A DNA stretch of 64,000 nucleotides from Stutzerimonas stutzeri (GCF_024448695.1 NZ_JAMOHY010000001.1:62001-126000), one strand, 5' to 3'. Shown: positions 10,446 to 20,834, counted from the stretch's first letter. Translations and numbers: made by a program. The notes: generated from the letters alone by a model not told the origin.

Positions 10446-11585
10446 TCAGAACTTGAAGTTGACGACCTGATCGCCCTTGAGCGACAGGGTGCGCTGTTGT
10501 GTCACACCATTCGAGGTGACCCGAATGTCATAAACACCGCTGTCGAGCATCAGCGAAATGGGCGTCGAGCCCTGCGGCTGTTCGTTGATCAGCACCTGAT
10601 CGTTGTACTTGTTGCTCCGCACGATAAGCGAATGGGTCTTGCTGTCGCACATTTCATACGGCACATCGAGAATCGCACAGGCCATCATCTTCTTGGCGGT
10701 CACGGTGGCCTGAATGCTCATCTGGGCGCTGACGGTGCCATCCATGCTCATGCTTGCTTCGGAGAACTCGGTCTTGGTGCGATAGCCATACCAGCTGGGG
10801 CTGAGCTTCAGATCCTCGACCTGGTCACGAATATCCTCGCCAAGAACCCGCTCATAGTGATCGAGTACCCACTGGGACATCCGTCCATCGTGCTCGTACC
10901 CGGCCAGACAGGCAGCCAGGCTCTTGGTGGTCGAGCAGCGGAATGAAACCGACTCGTTGAAATAGAGCGTCTTGTCCAGGCGCCGCGCAATCGACTGAAT
11001 CTTCTTGCTGTTGCGCTTGCGTACTTCGGAGGCCAGCTGCGCCTTCAGGCGCTCCACATCGCGGGCCGCCTGGGAGAAGCTCAGCTGCTTGGCACTCAGG
11101 TCCTTCTCCACCGACTGGACGCGCTGAAGCGCGGTCTGCTCGTCATCAGCGCTGCGCTTGTAGTCTTCGAGCAACGTGTCGAGGCGCTCGCGGTTGCTGC
11201 TTTGGGCGAAGAAATCTTCCAGCTCCATGCGAATCAGTCTCTTCGCATTGCTCGATTGCAGAGCGGCTGCGCTTTGCGCGCTCTTCTCTACGCGCAAGGC
11301 GTCTTCAAGGCTCTGCTTCTCGGCCAGGATAGCGTCCAGTTCGGCAATCTTGGCTGCCAGCTGCTCGGACGACTGTTCCCCGCCGCTCTGCACCGCCTTG
11401 CTCAGGGGTGCAATCTGTGGCTGCGCGCCCTTGCCAGAGATGGCAGCGCTGTCCGCCTGGGAGTAGCCACTGCCTACCGCGAGCATCATGACCAGCGCAC
11501 CGAAGAAACTGGCCCCCGCCAGTAGCGCCTTCGCCCCAGTGAACACTCCGTTCGGCTTGGAATAACTCGAAACGCCCGTATCCAT
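10446..11585 (-). CDS. Uncharacterised membrane-anchored coiled-coil protein with C-terminal PEGA-like domain
   Basis: I do not recognise a named family for the whole 379-residue protein. The N-terminus has one hydrophobic segment (about residues 18-42, KALLAGASFFGALVMMLAVG). A long heptad-rich helical region follows, about residues 72-205, rich in Glu, Lys, Ala and Gln and probably a periplasmic coiled coil. A globular part with four cysteines (FRCSTTKSLAAC and MMACAILDVPYEMC, spaced for possible disulphides) precedes a C-terminal stretch resembling a PEGA domain (GSTPISLMLDSGVYDIRVTS). The ATG at MDTGVSSYSK was chosen because the upstream in-frame extension is atypical and overlaps an AT-rich promoter-like region. 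The position between maf and mreD suggests a cell-envelope role, which is inference. Confidence 0.85.
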   Translation of the reverse strand: MDTGVSSYSKPNGVFTGAKALLAGASFFGALVMMLAVGSGYSQADSAAISGKGAQPQIAPLSKAVQSGGEQSSEQLAAKIAELDAILAEKQSLEDALRVEKSAQSAAALQSSNAKRLIRMELEDFFAQSSNRERLDTLLEDYKRSADDEQTALQRVQSVEKDLSAKQLSFSQAARDVERLKAQLASEVRKRNSKKIQSIARRLDKTLYFNESVSFRCSTTKSLAACLAGYEHDGRMSQWVLDHYERVLGEDIRDQVEDLKLSPSWYGYRTKTEFSEASMSMDGTVSAQMSIQATVTAKKMMACAILDVPYEMCDSKTHSLIVRSNKYNDQVLINEQPQGSTPISLMLDSGVYDIRVTSNGVTQQRTLSLKGDQVVNFKF

Positions 11586-11625
11586 AACCCATTCGCCCGT
11601 ATTGTGCTTAGCGTTGATATTTCTA

Positions 11626-11631
11626 ATTATA
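11626..11631 (-). promoter_or_regulatory. Candidate -10 element before the PEGA/coiled-coil gene
   Basis: On the minus strand a perfect TATAAT lies about 40 bp upstream of the chosen ATG in an AT-rich patch. No good -35 hexamer is visible 17 bp further upstream, so this is only a candidate. It would give the gene its own promoter inside the mre-maf cluster. A perfect DnaA box (TGTGGATAA on the plus strand) lies at 11667-11675. Confidence 0.35.
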
Positions 11632-11738
11632 AGTTTCAGGCCTGCGTGGCCTTTAGCTATTAAGGGTGTGGATAATTTCAGAAAAGGCCTGACGGCACAA
11701 GGATACAAGCGCCGCAGCCCCATTGCAGGACACAGCGC

Positions 11739-12227
11739 TCAATAGACATTGAAACGTCGGCGCATCCACTGCAGGGCGATGACAACCCAGGGCCAGAGCA
11801 AGGCGCTCACCGGTACCGGCACCAGAAACAGCAGCGTCGGCGGGCGATTACCGGTCAGCGTATTCAGCCACAGCTGCACCAGCTGCCCGATACCGAGAAT
11901 CACCATCAGCACCAGACTCTGCTGCATCAGGGGGAACATGCGCAGTCGCTGTTGCAGGCTGAGCACAAGAAAGGTGATCAGAATCAGCGGCAATCCGTTC
12001 TGCCCCAACAACGTACCGGACAGCACATCGAGTATCAGACTGCAGACAAACGCTGCCGCCATTGCTCCCCGATACGGTAAGGCAATCGCCCAGTATGCAA
12101 TGACCATTGCCAGCCAGAGCGGACGCCCGAGCCCGGTGCTGTAAGGCATGGGCGCGACGGAGAGCAGAAGCGCAACCACCAGAGTCAGCCAGATGACCCA
12201 GCTACCGTTCGTCCGTCCGCTGCTCAT
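11739..12227 (-). CDS. mreD: Rod shape-determining protein MreD
   Basis: A 162-residue, very hydrophobic protein with about five membrane helices, matching the size and context of MreD. MreD is an inner-membrane partner of MreC in the elongasome that guides lateral-wall synthesis. Its ATG overlaps the mreC stop by 4 nt (ATGA), implying translational coupling. Sequence signatures are weak in this family, but the order mreB-mreC-mreD makes the call secure. Confidence 0.94.
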   Translation of the reverse strand: MSSGRTNGSWVIWLTLVVALLLSVAPMPYSTGLGRPLWLAMVIAYWAIALPYRGAMAAAFVCSLILDVLSGTLLGQNGLPLILITFLVLSLQQRLRMFPLMQQSLVLMVILGIGQLVQLWLNTLTGNRPPTLLFLVPVPVSALLWPWVVIALQWMRRRFNVY

Positions 12228-13189
12228 GGTCGCGACTCCGTGCTGGCCGGGGAAGCTGCCGGCGTTTCCGGTTCGGCCACGGGAGCCTCCGGAGCGGGCT
12301 GCGCAGCCGCTTCACGATCCGCCGTTGCCTGCGCTTGCGCCGCATCCGAGGCGCGCTCCTCTGGCGTGCGCGAGTCGCTGAAGACCAGTAGCAGGTAGCG
12401 ACTGCGATTGAGCATTGCCGTTGGTGCCGCGCGAACGATGGAGAACGGTTGACCGGAGCCTCGCACCACCTCGGTAACCTGGGCGACCGGATAGCCGCTG
12501 GGGAAGCGCTGCCCCAGGCCGGAGCTGACCAGTAGATCGCCTTCCTTGATATCAGCCGTCTCGGCAACATGGCGCAATTCGAGATAGTCAGGGCTACCCG
12601 TCCCCACGGCAATCGCGCGCAAACCGTTTCGATTGACCTGCACCGGAATGCTGTGGGTGACATCCGTCAGCAGCAACACCCTGGCCGCATAGGGCATCAC
12701 CTCGACCACCTGCCCCATCAGCCCGCTGGCATCGAGCACCGGCTGGCCGACGAACACGCCATCCTGCGCACCCTTGTCGATCAGGATGCGGTGCGTAAAA
12801 GGGTTGGGGTCAAGACCAATCAGCTCACCGACGATCACTTTGTCATCGACCAGCGCAGCAGAGTTGAGCAGTTCACGCAAACGCACGTTTTGCTCGGTGA
12901 GCATGGCCAGCTTCTGCAAGCGCCGCTGCAACAGCAGCGCTTCGGCCTTGAGCTTTTCGTTTTCAGCCACCAGGCTGCTGCTGCTGCTGATCTGCTCAGT
13001 GGCTCGCTGCCAGGTACGCACCGGCAGATCGGCCAGCCAGTAGAAGGGTGTCAGCACCAGCCCCATCTGGCTACGAACAGGCTTGAGCGTGTCGAAGCGC
13101 GCATCCACCACCATCAGCACGACACAGACCACGGAAAGCACCAGCAGGCGCACTCCGAGCATGGGTCCCTTGGCAAATAGCGGTTTGAT
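12224..13189 (-). CDS. mreC: Rod shape-determining protein MreC (probable AUC start)
   Basis: MreC is a bitopic inner-membrane protein with an N-terminal anchor (LGVRLLVLSVVCVVLMVVDA), a coiled coil (about residues 60-110) and a periplasmic double beta-barrel (for example VGELIGLDPNPFTHRILIDKG). The Pro/Ala/Glu-rich C-terminal tail is typical of Pseudomonas. E. coli MreC begins MKPIFSRGPS; the matching KPLFAKGP here is preceded by an in-frame ATC. A GTGAGGA Shine-Dalgarno lies 7 nt before that ATC, so I place the start there, giving 321 residues. Alternatives are an in-frame TTG at 13249, which falls in the loop of a hairpin and has no ribosome site, or an ATG at 13162 that would cut into the conserved N-terminus. 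Confidence 0.9.
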   Translation of the reverse strand: MKPLFAKGPMLGVRLLVLSVVCVVLMVVDARFDTLKPVRSQMGLVLTPFYWLADLPVRTWQRATEQISSSSSLVAENEKLKAEALLLQRRLQKLAMLTEQNVRLRELLNSAALVDDKVIVGELIGLDPNPFTHRILIDKGAQDGVFVGQPVLDASGLMGQVVEVMPYAARVLLLTDVTHSIPVQVNRNGLRAIAVGTGSPDYLELRHVAETADIKEGDLLVSSGLGQRFPSGYPVAQVTEVVRGSGQPFSIVRAAPTAMLNRSRYLLLVFSDSRTPEERASDAAQAQATADREAAAQPAPEAPVAEPETPAASPASTESRP

Positions 13190-13230
13190 CGGCGAATCCT
13201 CACGACTGCAGGCTTCAAACTTGACGCAAC

Positions 13231-13264
13231 AAGCCGAAAGCAGGCTCAAACCCGCTTTCGGCTT
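13231..13264 (-). terminator. mreB-mreC intercistronic hairpin (possible attenuator)
   Basis: A perfect 11-bp inverted repeat, AAGCCGAAAGC / GCTTTCGGCTT, with a 12-nt loop lies between the mreB stop and the mreC ribosome site. There is no U-tract, so full termination is not assured; it could reduce read-through or stabilise the mreB transcript 3' end. It lies within the N-terminal extension that a TTG start for mreC would require, which argues that this stretch is untranslated. Confidence 0.65.
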
Positions 13265-13377
13265 GCACCTGGAGCTTACTGGTTGTCGCTAACAAGGTGT
13301 TTGCAAAAATGGCAAGCGATGGTCACGCAAGCTGAACGCGACATCGCCGAGCGCAGTCATTTGCAAGCCCCTCTCTC

Positions 13378-14750
<1,373 letters not shown>

Positions 14751-15038
14751 ATGGCGATTGAACGCTCCGAGGTGGAAAAGATTGCTCACCTGGCCCGTCT
14801 GGGCCTGGCTGAGGCCGATCTGCCCCGCACCACCGAGACCCTGAACAACATCCTCGGTCTGATCGACCGCATGCAGGCTGTCGATACCAGTGGCGTCGCG
14901 CCGCTGGCTCACCCACTGGAAACTCACCAGCGCCTGCGTGCCGATGAAGTCACCGAGCGCAACCAGCGCGACGCCTACCAGGCCATCGCCCCGGCTGTGG
15001 AAGACGGCCTGTATCTGGTTCCACGGGTGATCGAGTGA
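14751..15038 (+). CDS. gatC: Asp-tRNA(Asn)/Glu-tRNA(Gln) amidotransferase subunit C
   Basis: The 95-residue protein begins [19 protein letters not shown], the GatC signature, and ends YLVPRVIE. GatC stabilises the GatA-GatB contact in the enzyme that converts Glu-tRNA(Gln) and Asp-tRNA(Asn) to the correct amide forms. The ATG 11 codons inside the longest frame was chosen from family homology. Its TGA overlaps an ATG of the gatA frame, but gatA probably starts 15 nt further on. Confidence 0.96.
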   Translation: MAIERSEVEKIAHLARLGLAEADLPRTTETLNNILGLIDRMQAVDTSGVAPLAHPLETHQRLRADEVTERNQRDAYQAIAPAVEDGLYLVPRVIE

Positions 15039-15052
15039 TGAAGGACACCGAC

Positions 15053-16504
15053 ATGCATCAACTGACCCTCGCCGAAATCGCTCGCGGCCTTGCCGACAAG
15101 CAATTCTCTGCCGAAGAACTGACGCGCAGCCTGCTGGCGCGCATCGCCCTGCTCGACCCGCAGCTCAACAGTTTTATCACCGTCACCGAAGAACTGGCGC
15201 TTGAACAAGCGAAAGCCGCCGACAGCCGTCGCGCTGCCGGCGAGCATGGCGCCCTGCTCGGCGCACCCATCGGCCACAAGGACTTGTTCTGTACCCGGGG
15301 CATCCGCACCAGTTGCGGCTCGAAGATGCTCGACAACTTCACCGCGCCCTACGACGCCACCGTGGTGGAAAAACTTGCCGCCGCGGGGATCGTCACCCTC
15401 GGCAAGCTGAACATGGATGAATTCGCCATGGGCTCGGCCAACGAATCCAGCCATTACGGCCCGGTGAAGAACCCCTGGGACCTCACCCGGGTACCGGGCG
15501 GCTCCTCCGGCGGTTCCGCCGCCGCCATCGCCGCACGCCTGTTGCCAGCCGCTACCGGCACCGATACCGGTGGCTCGATCCGCCAGCCGGCAGCACTGAC
15601 CAACCTTACCGGCCTAAAACCGACCTATGGCCGCGTCTCGCGCTGGGGCATGGTCGCCTACGCTTCCAGTCTCGACCAGGCCGGCCCCATGGCGCGTACC
15701 GCCGAAGACTGCGCCTTGCTGCTGTCTGCCATGGCCGGTTTCGACCCCAAAGATTCCACCAGCGTCGAACAACCGCTGGACGACTACCTTGCAGCGCTGA
15801 GCCAGCCGCTCGCCGGCCTGCGCATCGGCCTGCCGAAGGAATACTTCGGCGCCGGCCTGGACCCGAAAATCGCCGACGCAATAATGACCGTGGTCGATGA
15901 GCTGAAAAAGCTTGGCGCCAGTGTCAAAGACATCAGCCTGCCGAACATGCAGCATGCGATCCCTTCCTACTATGTAATCGCACCCGCCGAGGCCAGCTCC
16001 AACCTGTCGCGTTTCGACGGTGTACGCTTTGGTTATCGCTGTGAAAGTCCGGTGGATCTCACCGATCTCTACAAGCGTTCGCGTGCCGAAGGTTTTGGCG
16101 ACGAGGTCAAGCGCCGCATCATGGTCGGCACTTATGCGCTGTCCGCGGGTTACTACGATGCCTACTACATCAAGGCCCAACAGGTTCGCCGACTGATCAA
16201 GAACGACTTCATCAGCGCCTTCTCTGAAGTGGACGTGATCCTCGGTCCGACCACGCCAAACCTGGCCTGGAAGCTGGGCGAGAAAAACGCAGACCCTGTT
16301 TCCGCCTATCTGGAAGACATCTACACCATTACTGCCAACCTGGCCGGCATTCCTGGTTTATCCATGCCCGCCGGCTTCATCGACGGCCTGCCAGTGGGCG
16401 TGCAGTTACTGGCACCCTACTTCCAGGAGGCGCGCCTGCTCAACGTGGCGCACCAGTACCAGCAAGTCACCGACTGGCACACCCGCGCCCCGACCGGATT
16501 CTGA
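15053..16504 (+). CDS. gatA: Asp-tRNA(Asn)/Glu-tRNA(Gln) amidotransferase subunit A
   Basis: The 483-residue amidase-signature protein starts [20 protein letters not shown] as in P. aeruginosa GatA. The Ser-cisSer-Lys triad is visible: Lys in GHKDLF, cis-Ser in [12 protein letters not shown] and nucleophile Ser in [11 protein letters not shown]. It hydrolyses glutamine to supply ammonia to GatB. The start was preferred because AAGGA lies 7 nt upstream; in-frame GTG (15035) and ATG (15038) overlap gatC and lack that spacing. It forms the gatCAB operon. Confidence 0.97.
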   Translation: MHQLTLAEIARGLADKQFSAEELTRSLLARIALLDPQLNSFITVTEELALEQAKAADSRRAAGEHGALLGAPIGHKDLFCTRGIRTSCGSKMLDNFTAPYDATVVEKLAAAGIVTLGKLNMDEFAMGSANESSHYGPVKNPWDLTRVPGGSSGGSAAAIAARLLPAATGTDTGGSIRQPAALTNLTGLKPTYGRVSRWGMVAYASSLDQAGPMARTAEDCALLLSAMAGFDPKDSTSVEQPLDDYLAALSQPLAGLRIGLPKEYFGAGLDPKIADAIMTVVDELKKLGASVKDISLPNMQHAIPSYYVIAPAEASSNLSRFDGVRFGYRCESPVDLTDLYKRSRAEGFGDEVKRRIMVGTYALSAGYYDAYYIKAQQVRRLIKNDFISAFSEVDVILGPTTPNLAWKLGEKNADPVSAYLEDIYTITANLAGIPGLSMPAGFIDGLPVGVQLLAPYFQEARLLNVAHQYQQVTDWHTRAPTGF

Positions 16505-16515
16505 GGAGATTGAAG

Positions 16516-17961
16516 ATGCAATGGGAAACCGTGATCGGGCTGGAAATTCACGCGCAGCTCGCCACCCAGTCGAAGATCTTTTCCGGCAGCGCCACCACGT
16601 TCGGCGCCGAGCCCAACACCCAGGCCAGTCTGGTTGATCTCGGCATGCCCGGCACGCTGCCGGTACTTAATGCCGAAGCGGTACGCATGGCCTGCAAGTT
16701 CGGCCTCGCCGTCGACGCCGAAATCGCCGGCCAGAACGTCTTCGCGCGCAAGAACTACTTCTACCCGGACCTGCCCAAGGGCTACCAGACCAGCCAGATG
16801 GATCACCCCATCGTCGGCAAGGGCTTTCTCGACATCACCCTGGAAGACGGCAGCACGCGGCGCATTGGCATCACCCGTGCGCACCTGGAAGAGGACGCTG
16901 GCAAAAGCCTGCACGAAGACTTCCATGGCATGAGCGGTATCGACCTCAACCGCGCCGGCACGCCGCTGCTGGAGATCGTCTCCGAACCGGACATCCGCAG
17001 TGCCAAGGAAGCGGTGGCCTACGTCAAGGCGATGCATTCACTGGTGCGCTACCTGGGCATCTGCGACGGCAACATGGCCGAAGGCTCGCTGCGCTGCGAC
17101 TGCAACGTCTCGGTGCGCCCCAAAGGCCAGGCGGAATTCGGCACCCGCGCCGAGATCAAGAACGTCAACTCGTTCCGCTTTATCGAAAAAGCCATCAACC
17201 ACGAAGTGCAGCGGCAGATCGAGCTGATCGAGGACGGCGGCAAGGTGGTGCAGGAAACCCGCCTGTACGACCCGAACAAGGACGAGACGCGCTCCATGCG
17301 CAGCAAGGAAGAAGCCAACGACTACCGCTACTTTCCCTGCCCCGACCTGCTACCGGTGGTGATCGAGCAGAGCTTCCTCGACGAGGTCCGCGCCAGCCTG
17401 CCGGAACTGCCGGTGCAGAAGCGCGAGCGCTTCGAGCGCGAGTTCGACCTGTCCGCCTACGACGCCAGCGTACTCTCGGCCAGCCGCGAACTGGCCGACT
17501 ACTTCGAACAGGTCAACAACACCTGCGGCGACGCCAAGCTGGCGGCCAACTGGGTGATGGGCGAGCTGTCCAGCCTGCTCAACAAGGAAGGCCTGGAGAT
17601 CGAGCAGTCGCCGGTGTCCGCCGAGCAGCTGGGCGGGATGATCCTGCGCATCAGGGATAACACCATCAGCGGCAAGATCGCGAAGATGGTCTTCGAGGCA
17701 ATGGCTGCAGGCGAAGGTTCGGCCGACGAGATCATCGAGAAGAAGGGCCTCAAGCAGGTCACCGACTCGGGCGCCATCGAAGCGATGCTCGACGAGGTAC
17801 TGGCCGCCAATGCCGAGCAGGTCGAACAGTACCGAGCCAGCGACGAGGCCAAGCGCGGCAAGATGTTCGGTTTCTTCGTCGGACAGGCAATGAAGGCCTC
17901 GAAAGGCAAGGCCAACCCTGGCCAGGTGAACCAACTACTGAAGCAGAAACTCGAAGGCTAA
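16516..17961 (+). CDS. gatB: Asp-tRNA(Asn)/Glu-tRNA(Gln) amidotransferase subunit B
   Basis: The 481-residue product starts [20 protein letters not shown], the GatB kinase-like domain, which activates the misacylated tRNA by phosphorylation. [17 protein letters not shown] and [10 protein letters not shown] are hallmark motifs. The C-terminal YqeY-like tail (about residues 330-481) binds tRNA. A GAGGAG ribosome site lies 8 nt before the ATG; an in-frame TTG two codons earlier is less likely. It is the last gene of gatCAB, followed by a strong hairpin. Confidence 0.97.
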   Translation: MQWETVIGLEIHAQLATQSKIFSGSATTFGAEPNTQASLVDLGMPGTLPVLNAEAVRMACKFGLAVDAEIAGQNVFARKNYFYPDLPKGYQTSQMDHPIVGKGFLDITLEDGSTRRIGITRAHLEEDAGKSLHEDFHGMSGIDLNRAGTPLLEIVSEPDIRSAKEAVAYVKAMHSLVRYLGICDGNMAEGSLRCDCNVSVRPKGQAEFGTRAEIKNVNSFRFIEKAINHEVQRQIELIEDGGKVVQETRLYDPNKDETRSMRSKEEANDYRYFPCPDLLPVVIEQSFLDEVRASLPELPVQKRERFEREFDLSAYDASVLSASRELADYFEQVNNTCGDAKLAANWVMGELSSLLNKEGLEIEQSPVSAEQLGGMILRIRDNTISGKIAKMVFEAMAAGEGSADEIIEKKGLKQVTDSGAIEAMLDEVLAANAEQVEQYRASDEAKRGKMFGFFVGQAMKASKGKANPGQVNQLLKQKLEG

Positions 17962-17967
17962 GCGCAG

Positions 17968-18005
17968 CCGCGCACAGGGCCGAGCGCGTTCGGCCCTGTG
18001 CGCGG
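17968..18005 (+). terminator. Terminator-like hairpin after gatB
   Basis: A long near-perfect GC-rich stem (CCGCGCACAGGGCCGA pairing with TTCGGCCCTGTGCGCGG) begins 6 nt after the gatB stop. No U-run follows, so it may terminate weakly or protect the 3' end. Confidence 0.7.
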
Positions 18006-18051
18006 CGGCCGAATAAATTGCTGATGCCTCAATAACCGGTTGCCCACTTTT

Positions 18052-18136
18052 GTGGGAGCGAACTTGCCCGCGAGCTTTTGGCGGTGGATTCGCTGCTGGC
18101 ACAAAAAAGCAGAGCTCGCGGACAAGTTCGCTCCAC
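18052..18136. repeat. Paired REP elements (inverted)
   Basis: Two REP half-copies in inverted orientation, GTGGGAGCGAACTTGCCCGC on the left and GCGGACAAGTTCGCTCCACC on the right, flank about 35 bp. Such REP pairs (REPINs) are typical of Pseudomonas intergenic DNA and are mobilised by RAYT transposases elsewhere in the genome; none is in this window. Confidence 0.8.
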
Positions 18137-18184
18137 CGTGAGGGCCTCTGTTTTCGTTGATCAACCGACAGTGAAGGACACCCC

Positions 18185-18601
18185 ATGCACCTGGGAACAT
18201 GGCACCTGGTCCCGCTTCTGCTTGCCCTGCTCGTTTCCGGCTGCGCCGAGCGTGTACCTGCCCCTGCAACACAACCGGACACCAGCGCTACCCGGCAGGA
18301 CAAGAGTCGCTTCAGCCAACAAGGCAAAGCCTCTTTCTATGCCCGCATGCACCATGGCCAACGCACTGCCAACGGCGAGACCCACGACCAGAACGCCATG
18401 GTGGCGGCCCACCGCTCCCTGGCATTCGGCACGCAGGTCAGGGTGACCAACGTGCGCAACGGCAAGCAGGTAACCGTGCGCATCAATGACCGCGGCCCCT
18501 TCGTGCGCGGACGCATCATCGACCTCTCACGCGCGGCTGCCGAACGGATCGGCATGATCGATCAGGGAATCGCCCGCGTACGCATCGAAACACTCGAATG
18601 A
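18185..18601 (+). CDS. RlpA-like double-psi beta-barrel lipoprotein
   Basis: A 138-residue secreted lipoprotein with lipobox LVSGC (Cys20) and a DPBB domain (about residues 47-136) with GKASFYARMHHGQRTANGE and the catalytic-type VRINDRGPFVRGRIIDLS. RlpA of P. aeruginosa is a lytic transglycosylase acting on denuded glycan at septa. This protein lacks the C-terminal SPOR domain, so it is a short paralog, in the same place as the short lipoprotein I recall after gatB in PAO1. Its TGA overlaps the next ATG (ATGA). Confidence 0.9.
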   Translation: MHLGTWHLVPLLLALLVSGCAERVPAPATQPDTSATRQDKSRFSQQGKASFYARMHHGQRTANGETHDQNAMVAAHRSLAFGTQVRVTNVRNGKQVTVRINDRGPFVRGRIIDLSRAAAERIGMIDQGIARVRIETLE

Positions 18602-19671
18602 CAGCACTGACCTTTGTCTATCTGATTGCAGGCTTGGTATTGCTCGTTCTCGGTGCCGAGAGCCTGGTACGCGGCGCGGTAAAACTGGCAGAGCGCCTGG
18701 GCATATCCGCCCTCGTGATCGGCCTGACCGTCGTCGCTTTCGGCACCAGCGCGCCGGAAATGGCGGTCAGCGTTCAGGCATCCTTGAGCGGCAGCGGCGA
18801 TATTGCGGTCGGCAATGTGATCGGCAGCAACATCGCAAATATCCTTCTGATTCTCGGTCTTTCCGCGCTGGTGGCGCCTCTGGTGGTCTCCCGACAGCTG
18901 GTGCGCCTGGATGTGCCGGTCATGCTGGCTGCCGGCGTGCTGGCCTTTGCACTGGCCTGGAATGGCAGTATCAGTCGACTGGACGGCTGCATTCTGCTGG
19001 CTTTCCTGCTGCTCTATACGGTGTTCCTGGTGATCGCCAGCAAGCGCGAGGCCCGTTCCGACGAGCGCCATTCAGATGACGACGAAACCCAAACCAAACC
19101 ACTGAGCTGGCTCACCCAGCTTTTCCTGATAGCGCTGGGGCTTGGCTTGCTGGTGGCTGGCTCGCATTTGCTTATCGAAGGCGCAGTATCCCTGGCGCGC
19201 GCACTCGGCCTGTCTGAGCTGGTGATCGGTCTCACCGTGGTGGCAGTCGGTACATCCATGCCCGAACTGGCGACCTCTCTGATGGCCGTTTATCGCGGCG
19301 AGCGTGATATTGCCGTGGGCAATGTAGTGGGCAGCTGCATTTTCAATCTGCTGCTGGTGCTGGGTGCCGGCGCTGTAGTCACGACTGAAGGGTTATCGAT
19401 TTCGCCCAACGCACTCGCTTTCGATTTTCCGGTCATGCTGGCGGTCTTTGGCGCATGTTTGCCGATCTTCTTCTCAGGCTACCGAATCAATCGCTGGGAA
19501 GGCGCGATGTTTCTAGGCTATTACATGGCCTACACGCTCTACTTGATCATGTTCTCAGCCGGCCTGCCGGCGATCGAACTGCTGCGCCACGCAATGACCT
19601 GGTACGTATTTCCCTTGACTGCCATTACGGTTTTGGTGATCTTCCTGCGCGCCTGGAAACACCAGCGCTGA
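18598..19671 (+). CDS. Calcium/sodium antiporter (YrbG family), copy 1
   Basis: The 357-residue protein has about ten membrane helices in two inverted repeats. Each repeat carries an alpha-motif pair: GTSAPEMAVS with GNVIGSNIAN in the first half, and GTSMPELATS with GNVVGSCIFN in the second. These acidic and polar residues coordinate the cations in CaCA exchangers. The second half reads GSCIFN where most relatives have GSNIFN, but the Ser and the last Asn, the likely ligands, remain. A charged linker (SDERHSDDDETQTK) joins the halves. It is translationally coupled to the RlpA-like gene and followed by a close paralog. Confidence 0.92.
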   Translation: MTALTFVYLIAGLVLLVLGAESLVRGAVKLAERLGISALVIGLTVVAFGTSAPEMAVSVQASLSGSGDIAVGNVIGSNIANILLILGLSALVAPLVVSRQLVRLDVPVMLAAGVLAFALAWNGSISRLDGCILLAFLLLYTVFLVIASKREARSDERHSDDDETQTKPLSWLTQLFLIALGLGLLVAGSHLLIEGAVSLARALGLSELVIGLTVVAVGTSMPELATSLMAVYRGERDIAVGNVVGSCIFNLLLVLGAGAVVTTEGLSISPNALAFDFPVMLAVFGACLPIFFSGYRINRWEGAMFLGYYMAYTLYLIMFSAGLPAIELLRHAMTWYVFPLTAITVLVIFLRAWKHQR

Positions 19672-19697
19672 TACCCCCCTTTCTGGAGCCTGTTCCT

Positions 19698-20780
19698 GTG
19701 TCCGTAATGACATTCGTCTATCTGATTGCCGGCCTGGTGCTGCTTGTTGCCGGCGCCGAAGTACTGGTTCGCGGTGCGGCCAAACTGGCAGCACAATTCG
19801 GCATTCCGCCCCTGGTCATCGGCCTGACCGTGGTCGCCTTCGGCACCAGTGCACCGGAAACCGCTGTCAGTGTGCAGGCGGCCTTCAACGGCAGTGGCGA
19901 CCTGGCCATCGGCAACGTAATCGGCAGCAACATTGCCAACGTGCTGTTGATCCTCGGCCTGACAGCCCTGGTTGCACCGCTGATTGTTTCCCGCCAACTG
20001 ATTCGTCTCGACGTGCCCATCATGATCGGCGCCAGCCTGGTCACCTATGCCCTTGCCTGGGACGGCTCGCTGAGCCGCCTCGACGGTGCCCTGCTGTTTG
20101 CCGCCGTCGTGGCCTATACGCTCTTTCTGGTCATCAGCAGCCGTCGCGAAAAAGCTGCCGAGGCTGATGACGAGTTTGCCAAGGAGTTCGGACTGGACGA
20201 GCCCGCCAAACCCTATGCCGGACTTATCAATGCAGGCCTGGTAATCGCCGGTCTGGTGCTGCTGGTGCTGGGCTCGAACTTCCTGGTCGAGGGGGCCGTG
20301 GAGCTGGCTCGCGCACTGGGCCTGTCGGAACTGGTAATCGGCCTGACGGTAATCGCCATCGGCACTTCGCTGCCGGAGCTCGCGACCTCGATTCTCGCCG
20401 CCATACGCGGGGAGCGCGACATTGCCGTGGGCAATATTGTGGGCAGCAACATTTTCAACCTGCTCTGCGTACTGGGCCTTGCTTCGCTCGTATCGCCACA
20501 GGCAATTGCCGTCTCGGCGAACGCGCTGGCCTTCGATTTCCCGGTGATGATTGCTGTCGCCGTTGCCTGCCTGCCGACCTTCTTCGCCGGCTATACCATC
20601 AATCGCTGGGAAGGCCTGCTGTTTATCGCCTATTACATCGCCTACACGCTGTATCTGGTGATGAGCAGCACCGGACGACCCTTTGCCGAAACCTTCGGCG
20701 ACGCGATACTCGGCTATGCCCTTCCGCTGACCGCCATTACCCTGATCGTCATCGCCGGTCGTGCCTGGAAAAGGCAATAG
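19698..20780 (+). CDS. Calcium/sodium antiporter (YrbG family), copy 2
   Basis: The 360-residue protein is a tandem paralog of the preceding gene and aligns end to end (MSVMTFVYLIAGLVLLVAGA versus MTALTFVYLIAGLVLLVLGA). Its alpha motifs are GTSAPETAVS/GNVIGSNIAN and GTSLPELATS/GNIVGSNIFN, all canonical. A GTG start was chosen because GGAG lies about 10 nt upstream and it equalises the N-termini; the ATG three codons later is too far from that site. The 26-nt gap suggests cotranscription with copy 1. Confidence 0.92.
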   Translation: MSVMTFVYLIAGLVLLVAGAEVLVRGAAKLAAQFGIPPLVIGLTVVAFGTSAPETAVSVQAAFNGSGDLAIGNVIGSNIANVLLILGLTALVAPLIVSRQLIRLDVPIMIGASLVTYALAWDGSLSRLDGALLFAAVVAYTLFLVISSRREKAAEADDEFAKEFGLDEPAKPYAGLINAGLVIAGLVLLVLGSNFLVEGAVELARALGLSELVIGLTVIAIGTSLPELATSILAAIRGERDIAVGNIVGSNIFNLLCVLGLASLVSPQAIAVSANALAFDFPVMIAVAVACLPTFFAGYTINRWEGLLFIAYYIAYTLYLVMSSTGRPFAETFGDAILGYALPLTAITLIVIAGRAWKRQ

Positions 20781-20792
20781 CGGCCACTGCCA

Positions 20793-20822
20793 CAGGCTGC
20801 AAGCCAGGGGGCTTGCAGCCTG
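20793..20822. terminator. Bidirectional terminator hairpin
   Basis: A perfect 11-bp stem CAGGCTGCAAG/CTTGCAGCCTG with an 8-nt loop separates the convergent antiporter and AEC transporter genes. There is no long U-tract on either side. Confidence 0.65.
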
Positions 20823-20834
20823 CTGCCTTCCGCG

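Noticed and set aside
13190-13249. MreC starting at TTG 13249
   Set aside because: No ribosome site, and the extension runs through the perfect hairpin; the ATC start with GTGAGGA fits the family N-terminus better.
18052-18136. Repeat pair considered as a CRISPR-like array
   Set aside because: Only two inverted copies and no regular direct repeats or spacers; it is a REP pair.
19539-20777. 412-residue minus-strand open frame opposite the second antiporter
   Set aside because: Gln/Gly/His/Arg-rich translation of the antisense of a membrane-protein gene; no ribosome site or motif.
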